Origin: Cytophagales bacterium UBA2561
GTDB lineage: Bacteria; Bacteroidota; Bacteroidia; Cytophagales; Thermoflexibacteraceae
NCBI GenBank assembly: GCA_002340355.1
Contig: DDLX01000028.1
Span: forward strand, 434,001 to 498,000
DNA: 64,000 nucleotides
Direction: 5' to 3'
How positions within the stretch are numbered: position 1 is the stretch's first letter; every line of letters starts with the position of its first letter. Positions 52,492 through 61,280 of the stretch are shown piece by piece. The notes beneath the pieces are model-generated. The model worked only from the letters and a program-made list of their open reading frames with translations. It had not been told where the DNA came from and did no database searches. Both the position numbers and the translations under genes were made by a program.

Positions 52492-55089
52492 ATGAGAAAA
52501 TCAACCTTAATTTTATGGTGGAGCTTTTTGAGTCTTGGACTTTACTTGATAGGTAATTTATCTAGTGGATTTGCCCAAGCCGAGTACCGAATTAGTGGCA
52601 AAGTCATTGACGATAAAGGAAAGGAAATTCTCAACGTCAAAGTTTCTGTTAATGATGGGGCTTTTCTGAAACCCATTCAATCCAAAGGATTTTACATTTG
52701 GCTAAAAAAAGGAGAAAAACCCGAGAAGGTAAAAATCCAAAGCTCAAGAAATCTGAAAGATTGGAAGTATTTCGATGACAAAAAAGAACTTATTATTTAC
52801 CTTAATCCTCCAACTACTCATCTCAAAGGTAAAGTATACAGTCATGAAAATAAAGCCTTACATCATACTAAAGTTCACGTTGCGGGCGTACAAAAGGCTG
52901 TTTTTACAGATGCAAGTGGGTCATTTTCTTTAGAATTACCCCCCAAACTGACCATAAATGCAAATAGCACAATTACTGTTAATGATAGCATTGTTATTCC
53001 TCCTAGTAATTTAACAGTCCGAGATGCTGGAACTTATGTTATTATCAAAGTCCCTAAAGTAGAACCAACAGAACCCGAAGTCATCTTAATACATCAAATC
53101 ACTCATCAAGTACGTCTTTGGGATGATACCCAAAAACCAATTCCTTATGTTAAAGTAGCAGTAGATGGTAGTGAATATACTACCGATAAAACAGGACATT
53201 TCGAATTAATTTTAGACGAAGATAAACAACTTCGGGATAGCGAATTCTTTATTTTAGGATATGAAATACTAAAACTCAATTTTGAAAATAAAGGAGATTA
53301 TTCCATTAAAGTCCGAAAAATTGAAGAAGCAGAACAAATTGATGAAGAAGGAGAGCAAATTGATAATATTTTCCGTGCTGACTTCAACAAAATTATCAAT
53401 GAATTAGAATTAGAAAAACAACTTCTTTCTCAAAAAGGAGCAAAGATTCGCCTCGAAATTGAAGGAATCACCAAGAAATTAAATGCAAAACAAGTTTCTG
53501 ATAATCAGAAAAATATGCTCCAGAGTGATCTACAACGTCTGATTGAAGCCTTAGTCGCTACGGATGTCGCTTATGAAGAAGCACAAGCTAAAACTAAAGA
53601 GGTTGTATCAGAGATGGAGCGAGTTATTATGCAAAAAGATTCATTAACTGGACTCGTACAAGAAACGATAAAGGACCTTGAAGAAGAGCGTGAGATTCGC
53701 CGTTTTGAATTAGCAATGCTCATTATTCTTGCTTTAATATCAATCATTGGATATCTTACTTTACGAAAAATCCAGCGCGAGAAAAAAATTGTAGAAGAAT
53801 CGCGAGCAAGATTTGAACAAATTAATGTTATTGGACAAAAAATTTCAGCTACCCTAAATCCTGATACGCTCGTACAAACCGTTCATGAGAATGTCAATCA
53901 ATTATTAGATGCCTCAGTTTTTGGTGTAGGTATTTATGATAAAGCAGAACAGAAAATCATCTTCAAAAATTTTATTGATGGTGGAGCAATGATACCCTAC
54001 TTAGAGGAAGATATGAACGATGAACGTAAATTCTCAGTATGGTGTATAGAAAACAGGAAAGAGGTAGTTATAAATGATTTAGCTACTGAATATAATAAAT
54101 ATTTAACTATTCCCGAATATAATGTGCAACCTGATTGGCCACAAGCTTTAATTTATTTGCCTCTTATCACAGAAGATGAAACAATCGGCGTAATTACAGT
54201 ACAAAGTTTCAAAAAACACGCTTACGAAGGATTTGACACCACTTTGCTCGAAACGTTGGCTTCATTCGTTACAATTGCCCTGAAAAATTCACAGGCTTAT
54301 CGTGAAATCGAAGATAAAAACAAAAATATCACGGCAAGTATTCGATATGCCAAAACCATTCAACAAGCAATTCTGCCTAGTGATAAGGAACTACAAGAGT
54401 CTCTCCATGAATACTTTACGATTTATAAACCAAAAGATATTGTATCAGGTGATTTTTATTGGTTTGTTCATAAACCTGACCAAAATCGTAAATTTCTTGC
54501 TGCTGTAGATTGCACAGGACATGGCGTACCTGGGGCATTTATGTCTATGATTGGACATTCTTTACTAGATGAAATTGTCAATGCTGACCAAATTTACGAA
54601 CCTGCTCGGATTCTTGAAAATTTGAACATTCGAGTACGAGAAGCTCTTAAACAAGACGAAAAAGTGAATGATGATGGAATGGACGTTTGTTTGTGTATGA
54701 TGGAAAGTATTGATAATAATGCAGTTAAGGTTACTTTTACAGGAGCAAAACGCCCATTATATTACATGACGCAAACCTCTGAGAAATTAGTAGCACTCAA
54801 AGGAGACCTCAAATCAGTAGGTGGGTTATCTTTACGACAGCGTCATTTCACCAATAAAGAAATCTTATTACGAAAAGGAGATACAATTTACCTCACTTCA
54901 GATGGCTTAATTGACCAAAGTGGCATAAATAAACGAAAGTTTGGAACACTTCGATTGATTAAATTGCTAGAGGAAAATGCTCATCTACCCATGCAAAAAC
55001 AAAAAGCTGTCCTAGAAGAAGAGTTACAAAAACATCAACAAAATACAGAGCAACGAGATGATATTATGGTCATTGGGGTTCGGGTATGA
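52492..55089 (+). CDS. GAF-SpoIIE phosphatase with carboxypeptidase-like N-terminal repeats
   Basis: The 865-residue protein has a signal peptide (about 1-28), carboxypeptidase-regulatory-like beta domains (about 30-270), a coiled coil (about 290-400), one transmembrane helix (about 404-424), a GAF domain (about 441-600) and a SpoIIE phosphatase at the end (KPKDIVSGDFYW, VDCTGHGVPG, NDDGMD, TSDGLIDQ). Unlike the two 7TM-type enzymes, its sensing parts are a periplasmic beta-rich head and a cytoplasmic GAF. It heads a signalling run with a small lipoprotein and two histidine kinases on the same strand. Confidence 0.87.
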   Translation: MRKSTLILWWSFLSLGLYLIGNLSSGFAQAEYRISGKVIDDKGKEILNVKVSVNDGAFLKPIQSKGFYIWLKKGEKPEKVKIQSSRNLKDWKYFDDKKELIIYLNPPTTHLKGKVYSHENKALHHTKVHVAGVQKAVFTDASGSFSLELPPKLTINANSTITVNDSIVIPPSNLTVRDAGTYVIIKVPKVEPTEPEVILIHQITHQVRLWDDTQKPIPYVKVAVDGSEYTTDKTGHFELILDEDKQLRDSEFFILGYEILKLNFENKGDYSIKVRKIEEAEQIDEEGEQIDNIFRADFNKIINELELEKQLLSQKGAKIRLEIEGITKKLNAKQVSDNQKNMLQSDLQRLIEALVATDVAYEEAQAKTKEVVSEMERVIMQKDSLTGLVQETIKDLEEEREIRRFELAMLIILALISIIGYLTLRKIQREKKIVEESRARFEQINVIGQKISATLNPDTLVQTVHENVNQLLDASVFGVGIYDKAEQKIIFKNFIDGGAMIPYLEEDMNDERKFSVWCIENRKEVVINDLATEYNKYLTIPEYNVQPDWPQALIYLPLITEDETIGVITVQSFKKHAYEGFDTTLLETLASFVTIALKNSQAYREIEDKNKNITASIRYAKTIQQAILPSDKELQESLHEYFTIYKPKDIVSGDFYWFVHKPDQNRKFLAAVDCTGHGVPGAFMSMIGHSLLDEIVNADQIYEPARILENLNIRVREALKQDEKVNDDGMDVCLCMMESIDNNAVKVTFTGAKRPLYYMTQTSEKLVALKGDLKSVGGLSLRQRHFTNKEILLRKGDTIYLTSDGLIDQSGINKRKFGTLRLIKLLEENAHLPMQKQKAVLEEELQKHQQNTEQRDDIMVIGVRV

Positions 55090-55106
55090 TAATCTAAGCA
55101 TAAAAA

Positions 55107-55421
55107 ATGGAACTTATACATAAGCTCAGGTATTTTTCTAACGTCAGTTTTCTCTTTTTAATAATCAGTGTATCTTGTGCAGGTGGACGTTCCAGTATTG
55201 ATCCAAGTGCAAGCGAAGGAGAAGGCGATAAGTGCGAAGGGCGAATGAAGCGTTGTAAACTAGAAGCTTGTCATATTCGCCGAATTCATCAACATGAGGG
55301 GGCTTGCTTTAAAGGAAAGAAAAAATGGTTTTTGAAGAAATGTTTCTTCTTTAATAAAGACCCCAGAGTTGGACAAGGGTATAAGAAACAACGCCGTGAT
55401 AAACATCAGCACCCTCATTAG
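55107..55421 (+). CDS. Small basic lipoprotein, Cys- and His-rich
   Basis: The 104-residue product has a lipobox-like ISVSC at residue 25. The mature part is unusual: basic, with paired cysteines (CEGRMKRCKLEAC) and a His-rich tail (KHQHPH). It lies 17 bp after the GAF-SpoIIE gene and 20 bp before a histidine kinase, so co-expression with them is likely. No family recognised. The Cys and His content could bind metal, but nothing proves it. Confidence 0.55.
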   Translation: MELIHKLRYFSNVSFLFLIISVSCAGGRSSIDPSASEGEGDKCEGRMKRCKLEACHIRRIHQHEGACFKGKKKWFLKKCFFFNKDPRVGQGYKKQRRDKHQHPH

Positions 55422-55441
55422 TTAAATAAAAATAAATAAAG

Positions 55442-57034
55442 ATGCTGAATCTGAATAGATTAATCTCTGCGGGATTATATCATGAACTAAACACTACTCA
55501 AGCCCACACCATCAAACTAATTAATATTTTCTGTTTGGTGGGAATAAGTGTCACACTAATTTCTATGTTGGTGACAATCAGTCAAGTTCATTTATCTCAG
55601 ATTAGTTTTGCTGTGATGATTATATTCGCTTTTCGTCTAATCATTCAATTGAATTTCAAAGGTTTATATCGTATTGCATTTCATTCATTCATGGGTTTGG
55701 GATTATTAGGTATTACATTAGCTTGTTTATTCAATAATTATGAAACCTATATTTTTTTATACTTTATACCTATTTCGTTAATCGCTATGATGACTTCGGA
55801 ATATTACCGTTTACGATATGTTTATTTTGCTATTTCTACAGGGTTAATTTTGTTCATTAGTGTTTATTATCAGTGTTTTCAATTTAAACCTTGGGTAACA
55901 CAAAGCTGGGATTTTATCCAACAACAGCAATATACTAGTCTAGTGCTTAGTAATTTATGTATTTTCTATTTATTGATCTTATTTCGGAAAGCCAGTAGAG
56001 AATATGAACAACGTATTGCAAAAGATCATTTTTATACACATGACCTACTAATAAAAAGTCAACATGTCAATCAAGAGTTACAACAATCTCAACAGGAACT
56101 AAGACTGAAAGCCAAAAATCTGGAAGAAACCAATCGAAAGTTAGAAGCTACTCAAAAACACCTTAAAAATACGTTAAAAAATCTCAAAAATGCTCAGGCT
56201 CAATTAGTACAATCTGAAAAAATGGTTTCACTTGGACAACTCACCGCAGGTATTGCTCACGAATTGAACAATCCTATAAACTTTATTTATTCAGGGACAA
56301 AAGCCCTTGAGATTAGTATGACAGATGTAAGTGAAGTCTTGAGCGAATACGAAGCCATTACTCCTGAAAATGTAACTCAGCAATTGGTAAAAATTGATGA
56401 ATTAAAAGAAGAAATTGAATTTTTAGAGGTTAGAGAGGAATTGCCCTCGATGCTTGAAAATATTAAAAATGGAGCAAACCGCACGGCTGAAATCGTACGA
56501 GGATTACAAACTTTTTCTCGTCTTGATGAAAATGACATTAAAGCCGTAGATTTACATCAGAATATTGATTCAACTTTAGTAATTTTAAGGAATCAGTACA
56601 AAGAGCGTATTCAAATAGACCGCTGTTATGGTGATTTGCCACCTGTTGAATGTTTACCAGGAAAAATCAATCAGGTCTTTATGAATGTTTTAGCAAATGC
56701 TGTACAAGCTATTGAAAATGAAGGCACGATTACCATTGAAACAACCTTTGCAGCACCAATTACAATAGCCAAAACTGAGGTTCCTACCATAAAAATTATG
56801 ATTCAAGATACTGGCATAGGAATCCCAAGTGAAGTTCAACACAAAATCTTTGACCCTTTTTTTACAACCAAGGACGTAGGAGAAGGAACTGGTTTGGGAC
56901 TTTCTATTACTCATGGAATTGTTAAAAAACATCATGGTAAAATCGAAGTACAAACTGAACTCGGAAAAGGTACAAAGTTTGTGATTTATTTACCCGTTTA
57001 TCAAGTAGATGCTAAAAGTGTATTGATGTCATAA
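55442..57034 (+). CDS. Membrane sensor histidine kinase
   Basis: The 530-residue protein has about six transmembrane segments (about 25-185), a coiled coil (about 200-255), a HisKA-like dimerisation helix with the phosphoacceptor His273 in GIAHELNNPINFI, and an HATPase domain (N box NQVFMNVLANAVQAIEN, G1 DTGIGIP, G2 GTGLGLSI). No receiver domain is attached and no response regulator lies in the window. The HELNNPINFI form marks a kinase group common in Bacteroidota. Confidence 0.87.
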   Translation: MLNLNRLISAGLYHELNTTQAHTIKLINIFCLVGISVTLISMLVTISQVHLSQISFAVMIIFAFRLIIQLNFKGLYRIAFHSFMGLGLLGITLACLFNNYETYIFLYFIPISLIAMMTSEYYRLRYVYFAISTGLILFISVYYQCFQFKPWVTQSWDFIQQQQYTSLVLSNLCIFYLLILFRKASREYEQRIAKDHFYTHDLLIKSQHVNQELQQSQQELRLKAKNLEETNRKLEATQKHLKNTLKNLKNAQAQLVQSEKMVSLGQLTAGIAHELNNPINFIYSGTKALEISMTDVSEVLSEYEAITPENVTQQLVKIDELKEEIEFLEVREELPSMLENIKNGANRTAEIVRGLQTFSRLDENDIKAVDLHQNIDSTLVILRNQYKERIQIDRCYGDLPPVECLPGKINQVFMNVLANAVQAIENEGTITIETTFAAPITIAKTEVPTIKIMIQDTGIGIPSEVQHKIFDPFFTTKDVGEGTGLGLSITHGIVKKHHGKIEVQTELGKGTKFVIYLPVYQVDAKSVLMS

Positions 57035-57142
57035 ATCAAAAAGTATCCATTTAAGCAATCACCGTGAAAAGTGAGCGTTTAGTCGAAAAAAATATTTTAC
57101 CAAGAATTTTTTCTTATTTTTTAGAGAAATTTGAAAAATTCA

Positions 57143-59248
57143 ATGAATAGTTCAAAATTAGAATCTATGTCACTCGCTAATCAAGGCGGTTTATTTTCCT
57201 TACGTACCGTCCGTACTCAATTATATCTAGCGGTGTCGGCTTTTTTTATCATCACAAGTTTGATGGTGTTAGCCGTATATTGGTTCGAACTCAAAGAAGA
57301 TCGAGTAGAGCGAATGTTTAAAACACTGACTGATTTAAATCTTAAAATCAAGGAAATCAGTAAATTAGAGAAAGATTTTTTTAGTTATGAAACGGAAAAT
57401 CTGGATTTCTTCGAAACCCAAGAAAGTCGTTTTTTGACTGAACGAAAAATGCTCGTTACGGGCGTTCAAGATTTGCTCTCTTCACTGCGCCATACAGAAG
57501 AATTGCACCCTATTGGTATTGCTGATAAGATTGATAGTATCAATGAAGAAATTGTTGGTTTCAATCTCCACTTTGATACTTTGGTTCATCTAATTAAAAT
57601 GAGAGGTTTTCATGAACATGGCTTAGAAGGACAAATGCTAACTCGCATTCGAGCCGTAGAACATTCTCCATTTGTCACCCCCAAAAAAGTTGCTTTAATT
57701 CGAAAAGCAGAGAAAAATTTCTTTTTACGAAAACGCTCTAGATATATTGAAGATGTAAAAACCGAAGTAGAGCATCTTAAAGCTGAACTCGAAACTCAAA
57801 ATATTGAAATCCAAAAGGTAATACAAGATTTAGATGATTATCTTATTACTTTTCTCAAAATTACGGAAATTGAGCGTACAGTTGGCTTTCATAATCATAG
57901 TGGTCTGAAAAGTGAGTTGATTGATTTAACAGATAAAATTGAACGTCAAGTTCAAGAGGTCAATATTAAAGTTTTTATTAAAGCAGAAGATATTAGTCAC
58001 CAAATCAAAATCATTCTAATTCTAGTCATGTTATTAGGCATTTCACTAAATATTTTATTAGGTTACTTTGTTACACTTCGACTAGGACAACCCATCTTAA
58101 CGTTATCTGATTCTATTCATCGTGTCACACAATCCGAATTCTCAGAAGATGTAAATATTGCAGAGATACGAACTAGGGATGAAATCGGAATGCTTTCACA
58201 GGGTATTTCACTTATGCTTAGCCGTTTACGAGAACATAGAGAAAATTTAAAACGACAAAACGAAATCGTAACTGAAAAAAATGCGATTCTCGAACAACAA
58301 AAACGAGAAATTATCTTACAAGCAGAGACATTACAAAACACAGTAAATGAACTAAACGATAAGAATACCGAGCTTAATGAAACATTACAAAAACTAAAAA
58401 ATGCTCAGGCTCAATTGGTTCAATCTGAAAAGATGGCTGGTCTGGGACTTCTGACTGCAGGAATTGCACATGAAATAAATAATCCTATAAACTTTGTTTA
58501 TGCAGGAACAAATGCTTTACAAATGAGCATTGAGGATATTTTTGTAGTAGCGAAAGAATATAATTCGCCTGATCTCAAAGATTCATCCAAAGCCATGCAA
58601 AAACTTGAAGCTATTGAAAACCTCAAGGATGAGATGGAATTTGAAGAATCTTGTACAGAAGCTCGTGAAATTCTGAATGATATCCAGAAAGGAGCAGAAC
58701 GCACTGCTGAAATAGTCAAAGGATTACGTACCTTTTCACGACTTGATGAGGATGCTCTTAAACAAGCTGACTTACATGATGGTATCGATGCTACATTAAT
58801 TATTTTACGAAATCGTTATAAGAATCATATTGAAATCATTAAAAATTATGCCATAGAAATGCCTAAAATTGAATGTTATCCAGGTAAACTCAATCAGGTA
58901 TTTATGAACCTATTAGCTAACGCAATTCAGGCTATTGATAAGAAAGGTACTATTACAATAACTACTTCAATAACAGGAAGTTTGATTGGAAATTCTGATA
59001 AACGCTGGGTACATATCTCAATTAAAGATACAGGTAGTGGTATTCCCAAAGAAAATCTAGAAAAGATTTTTCAACCATTTTTCACCACGAAAGGAGTTGG
59101 TAGAGGGACTGGGTTAGGTTTGTCAATTAGTTTTGGGATTATTGAAAGTCATAATGGCAAAATTGATGTAAAATCAAAAGTTGGCGAAGGAACAGAATTC
59201 ATAGTAAGTATTCCTATACATCCTCAAGAATTCAATAATCGTAACTAA
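57143..59248 (+). CDS. Sensor histidine kinase with HAMP domain
   Basis: Starts considered: TTG 57131, ATG 57143 and ATG 57167; I use 57143. The 701-residue product has a transmembrane helix at about 25-45, a helical periplasmic sensor to about 285, a second helix near 290-310, a HAMP domain (about 310-365), a coiled coil, and a kinase core with phosphoacceptor His443 in GIAHEINNPINFV and HATPase motifs NQVFMNLLANAIQAID, DTGSGIP and GTGLGLSI. Its kinase core closely resembles that of the preceding gene. It lies 108 bp downstream and probably belongs to the same run. Confidence 0.87.
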   Translation: MNSSKLESMSLANQGGLFSLRTVRTQLYLAVSAFFIITSLMVLAVYWFELKEDRVERMFKTLTDLNLKIKEISKLEKDFFSYETENLDFFETQESRFLTERKMLVTGVQDLLSSLRHTEELHPIGIADKIDSINEEIVGFNLHFDTLVHLIKMRGFHEHGLEGQMLTRIRAVEHSPFVTPKKVALIRKAEKNFFLRKRSRYIEDVKTEVEHLKAELETQNIEIQKVIQDLDDYLITFLKITEIERTVGFHNHSGLKSELIDLTDKIERQVQEVNIKVFIKAEDISHQIKIILILVMLLGISLNILLGYFVTLRLGQPILTLSDSIHRVTQSEFSEDVNIAEIRTRDEIGMLSQGISLMLSRLREHRENLKRQNEIVTEKNAILEQQKREIILQAETLQNTVNELNDKNTELNETLQKLKNAQAQLVQSEKMAGLGLLTAGIAHEINNPINFVYAGTNALQMSIEDIFVVAKEYNSPDLKDSSKAMQKLEAIENLKDEMEFEESCTEAREILNDIQKGAERTAEIVKGLRTFSRLDEDALKQADLHDGIDATLIILRNRYKNHIEIIKNYAIEMPKIECYPGKLNQVFMNLLANAIQAIDKKGTITITTSITGSLIGNSDKRWVHISIKDTGSGIPKENLEKIFQPFFTTKGVGRGTGLGLSISFGIIESHNGKIDVKSKVGEGTEFIVSIPIHPQEFNNRN

Positions 59249-59411
59249 TATCATAATTATTTATTACGATAAAATGTCTCCTAATTATACAATAGCTCTG
59301 TAAGTTTTTTGTATAACAAATATTTAAAATATTGGTTTTCAAATAATTACATATAATTCTCTTTTCAGTAGATTTCGGATAAAAAAAAACTTGTGAACTA
59401 TTGATTAAGAA

Positions 59412-59440
59412 CTTGCCAAATTTTGAAAATTTGACAAGTC
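59412..59440. repeat. Dispersed palindromic repeat, subfamily B, copy 2
   Basis: ACTTGCCAAATTTT (59412-59425), G, AAAATTTGACAAGT (59427-59440): a palindrome with one mismatched pair. It resembles 21014-21046. It lies between the convergent histidine kinase and fbp genes. Confidence 0.7.
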
Positions 59441-59455
59441 TAAGATCTAGTGTTA

Positions 59456-60517
59456 CTAGAAGTCAATAAATTCAACCTCAGAATTTGTCTCAGGAGCATA
59501 ATTTTGATGAATACAATCCATAAATTGATTTACCATATTTGTTGAGCCTAAAACTAAGGGTTCACGTTGGTGCAAGCCTCTAGGCTGGATATCCAAAATA
59601 CGTTTTATACCATTAGAAGCAATTCCTCCCGCCTGTTCGATAATAAATGCCATTGGATTGCACTCATAAAGAAGACGTAATTTACCATTAGGATCTTGTC
59701 GGGTACTAGGATAAATAAAAATACCACCCTTAATCATATTTCTGTGAAAATCAGCAACTAATGAACCAATGTACCGCCCTCTGAATCGTTTTTCATGACA
59801 ATATCGGACATAATTCCGTACACCATCATTGAAGTCATCAGCATAACCTTCATTAATCGAATAAATTTCACCATCTTCAGGTATAGTAATATTAGGATGT
59901 GACAAAATAAATTCGCCTAACGTATGATTATACGTAAAACCATTTACTCCATAACCTGTTGTATACACTAATAAAGTCGAAGCTCCATACATAATATAGC
60001 CAGCCGCCACTTGTTCTGTTCCAGCTTGTAGGGCATCTTCGAGGGTAGGACGCGTTCCTACTGGTGTTTTTCTACGATAAATTGAGAAAATAGTCCCAAT
60101 AGAGACATTCACATCAATATTAGAAGAGCCGTCCAAAGGGTCAATAGCCACCACATATCTTCCGTGCCAATTATTGGTATCAATCAGCTCATCTGATTCC
60201 TCAGAAATAACGGCGCAAACTTGTTGTCCTTTAGTTAAAGCTCTGATAAACCGAATGTTAGCTACTACATCTAGCTTCTGCTGTTCTTCTCCCTGTACAT
60301 TCGTTCCACCAATAAGTCCTTCTAAACCTGAAATTCCTGAGTGTGCAATAGATAAAGTAACTACCTTACCTGCTAATCCTAAATCTCGTAATAATTGTGA
60401 AAGCTCTCCTTTGGCATAAGGAAATTCGCGCTGACGCTGAGTAATAAATCTATCCATCGGAATTCCGATAGAAGCTACAAATTGTTCGGCATGTTTAGAG
60501 GTGCTATAGTTCTGCAT
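59456..60517 (-). CDS. fbp: Fructose-1,6-bisphosphatase class 1
   Basis: I start at 60517 (MQNYSTSKHAEQFVAS); the frame is open to 60577 but the extra residues are hydrophobic and unlike the family. The 353-residue enzyme hydrolyses fructose 1,6-bisphosphate in gluconeogenesis. Metal and substrate motifs are DPLDGSSNIDVNVSIGTIFS and YCHEKRFRGRYIGSLVADFHRN. Convergent with the histidine kinase gene through a palindromic repeat. Confidence 0.93.
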   Translation of the reverse strand: MQNYSTSKHAEQFVASIGIPMDRFITQRQREFPYAKGELSQLLRDLGLAGKVVTLSIAHSGISGLEGLIGGTNVQGEEQQKLDVVANIRFIRALTKGQQVCAVISEESDELIDTNNWHGRYVVAIDPLDGSSNIDVNVSIGTIFSIYRRKTPVGTRPTLEDALQAGTEQVAAGYIMYGASTLLVYTTGYGVNGFTYNHTLGEFILSHPNITIPEDGEIYSINEGYADDFNDGVRNYVRYCHEKRFRGRYIGSLVADFHRNMIKGGIFIYPSTRQDPNGKLRLLYECNPMAFIIEQAGGIASNGIKRILDIQPRGLHQREPLVLGSTNMVNQFMDCIHQNYAPETNSEVEFIDF

Positions 60518-60844
60518 TATTGTTAGCGTATTTATGTTATAGGCGAATTTTCGCCAAAAAATATAGAGCCAAACCAATGGCTGAGTTTTGATTGCTCGTC
60601 CGTATTATACTTCTGTTTTATAGTATCATATTGATTATTAGAAGAATAGAAACGTATTTAGTGTGCAAGCTAGTTGATTTCTGATGATCTTTTCAACTAT
60701 TTAGGTTAGTTGTCAAAATCCTGTAGGGGTTAGTTGCCTCGAAGTTATTCTTATCTGAATTATCCTGTTCGTATCAGTCGTTTATTATCAAAAAGCTATA
60801 GTAAAAAATGAATTTTTTGGAATTATGTTTTTCTTAATCAGTTA
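60518..60844. other. Gap between the DUF6787-like gene's 3' end and fbp
   Basis: About 330 bp of AT-rich DNA without a gene. The only structure I can support is TAGTTGA at 60671-60677 with TCAACTA at 60693-60699, a 7-bp inverted repeat around 15 bases. Confidence 0.35.
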
Positions 60845-60888
60845 AAAAACAAAAGCCTACTCCGCTTCAAAGAACGAAATAGGCTTTT
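60845..60888 (-). terminator. Terminator for the small membrane-protein gene
   Basis: AAAAGCCTA at 60851-60859 pairs with TAGGCTTTT at 60880-60888. Read on the minus strand, the hairpin is followed by a T-rich run and lies 7 nt beyond the stop at 60896. Confidence 0.75.
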
Positions 60889-60895
60889 CAAATTT

Positions 60896-61189
60896 TTATT
60901 TAATAATTCGCATTCTTCGAAGCATCTTCTTCTCAAATTCCCAGAAAAATCGAAATTGCCCAAAAATTGTTCCCACAACTAAGAGTAAGATTTGATAAGC
61001 AGGAAACACAATCACTAAATAAAGTGGCACTTGAATCCAAAGTGAAGTTTCAGGGACAATACCTAAAATATCAAAAATAGGTTTACGAATGAAAGCAATA
61101 GAACTACCTGTAATAGAAAAAACTAATAAGATCAATACCAATTGAACATCACTTTCAATTTTCCAGCGTTTCTTCAGTTTTGCAAACAT
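60896..61189 (-). CDS. Small membrane protein, DUF6787-like
   Basis: The 97-residue protein has two or three hydrophobic segments (about 15-33, 50-75) and ends with FGQFRFFWEFEKKMLRRMR, the tail pattern of the DUF6787 group. Function unknown. A TAATTTTG element on the minus strand (plus-strand CAAAATTA at 61218-61225) precedes the start and could be its promoter. It lies downstream of the ABC ATPase gene, in the same direction. Confidence 0.65.
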   Translation of the reverse strand: MFAKLKKRWKIESDVQLVLILLVFSITGSSIAFIRKPIFDILGIVPETSLWIQVPLYLVIVFPAYQILLLVVGTIFGQFRFFWEFEKKMLRRMRIIK

Positions 61190-61280
61190 AAATTACAATT
61201 GAGTTTCAAATTTTGCACAAAATTAACAAAAAATCTACGTATTTTCTAACATTTTGACAGTAGGCTTTTCAAAATTTCAT

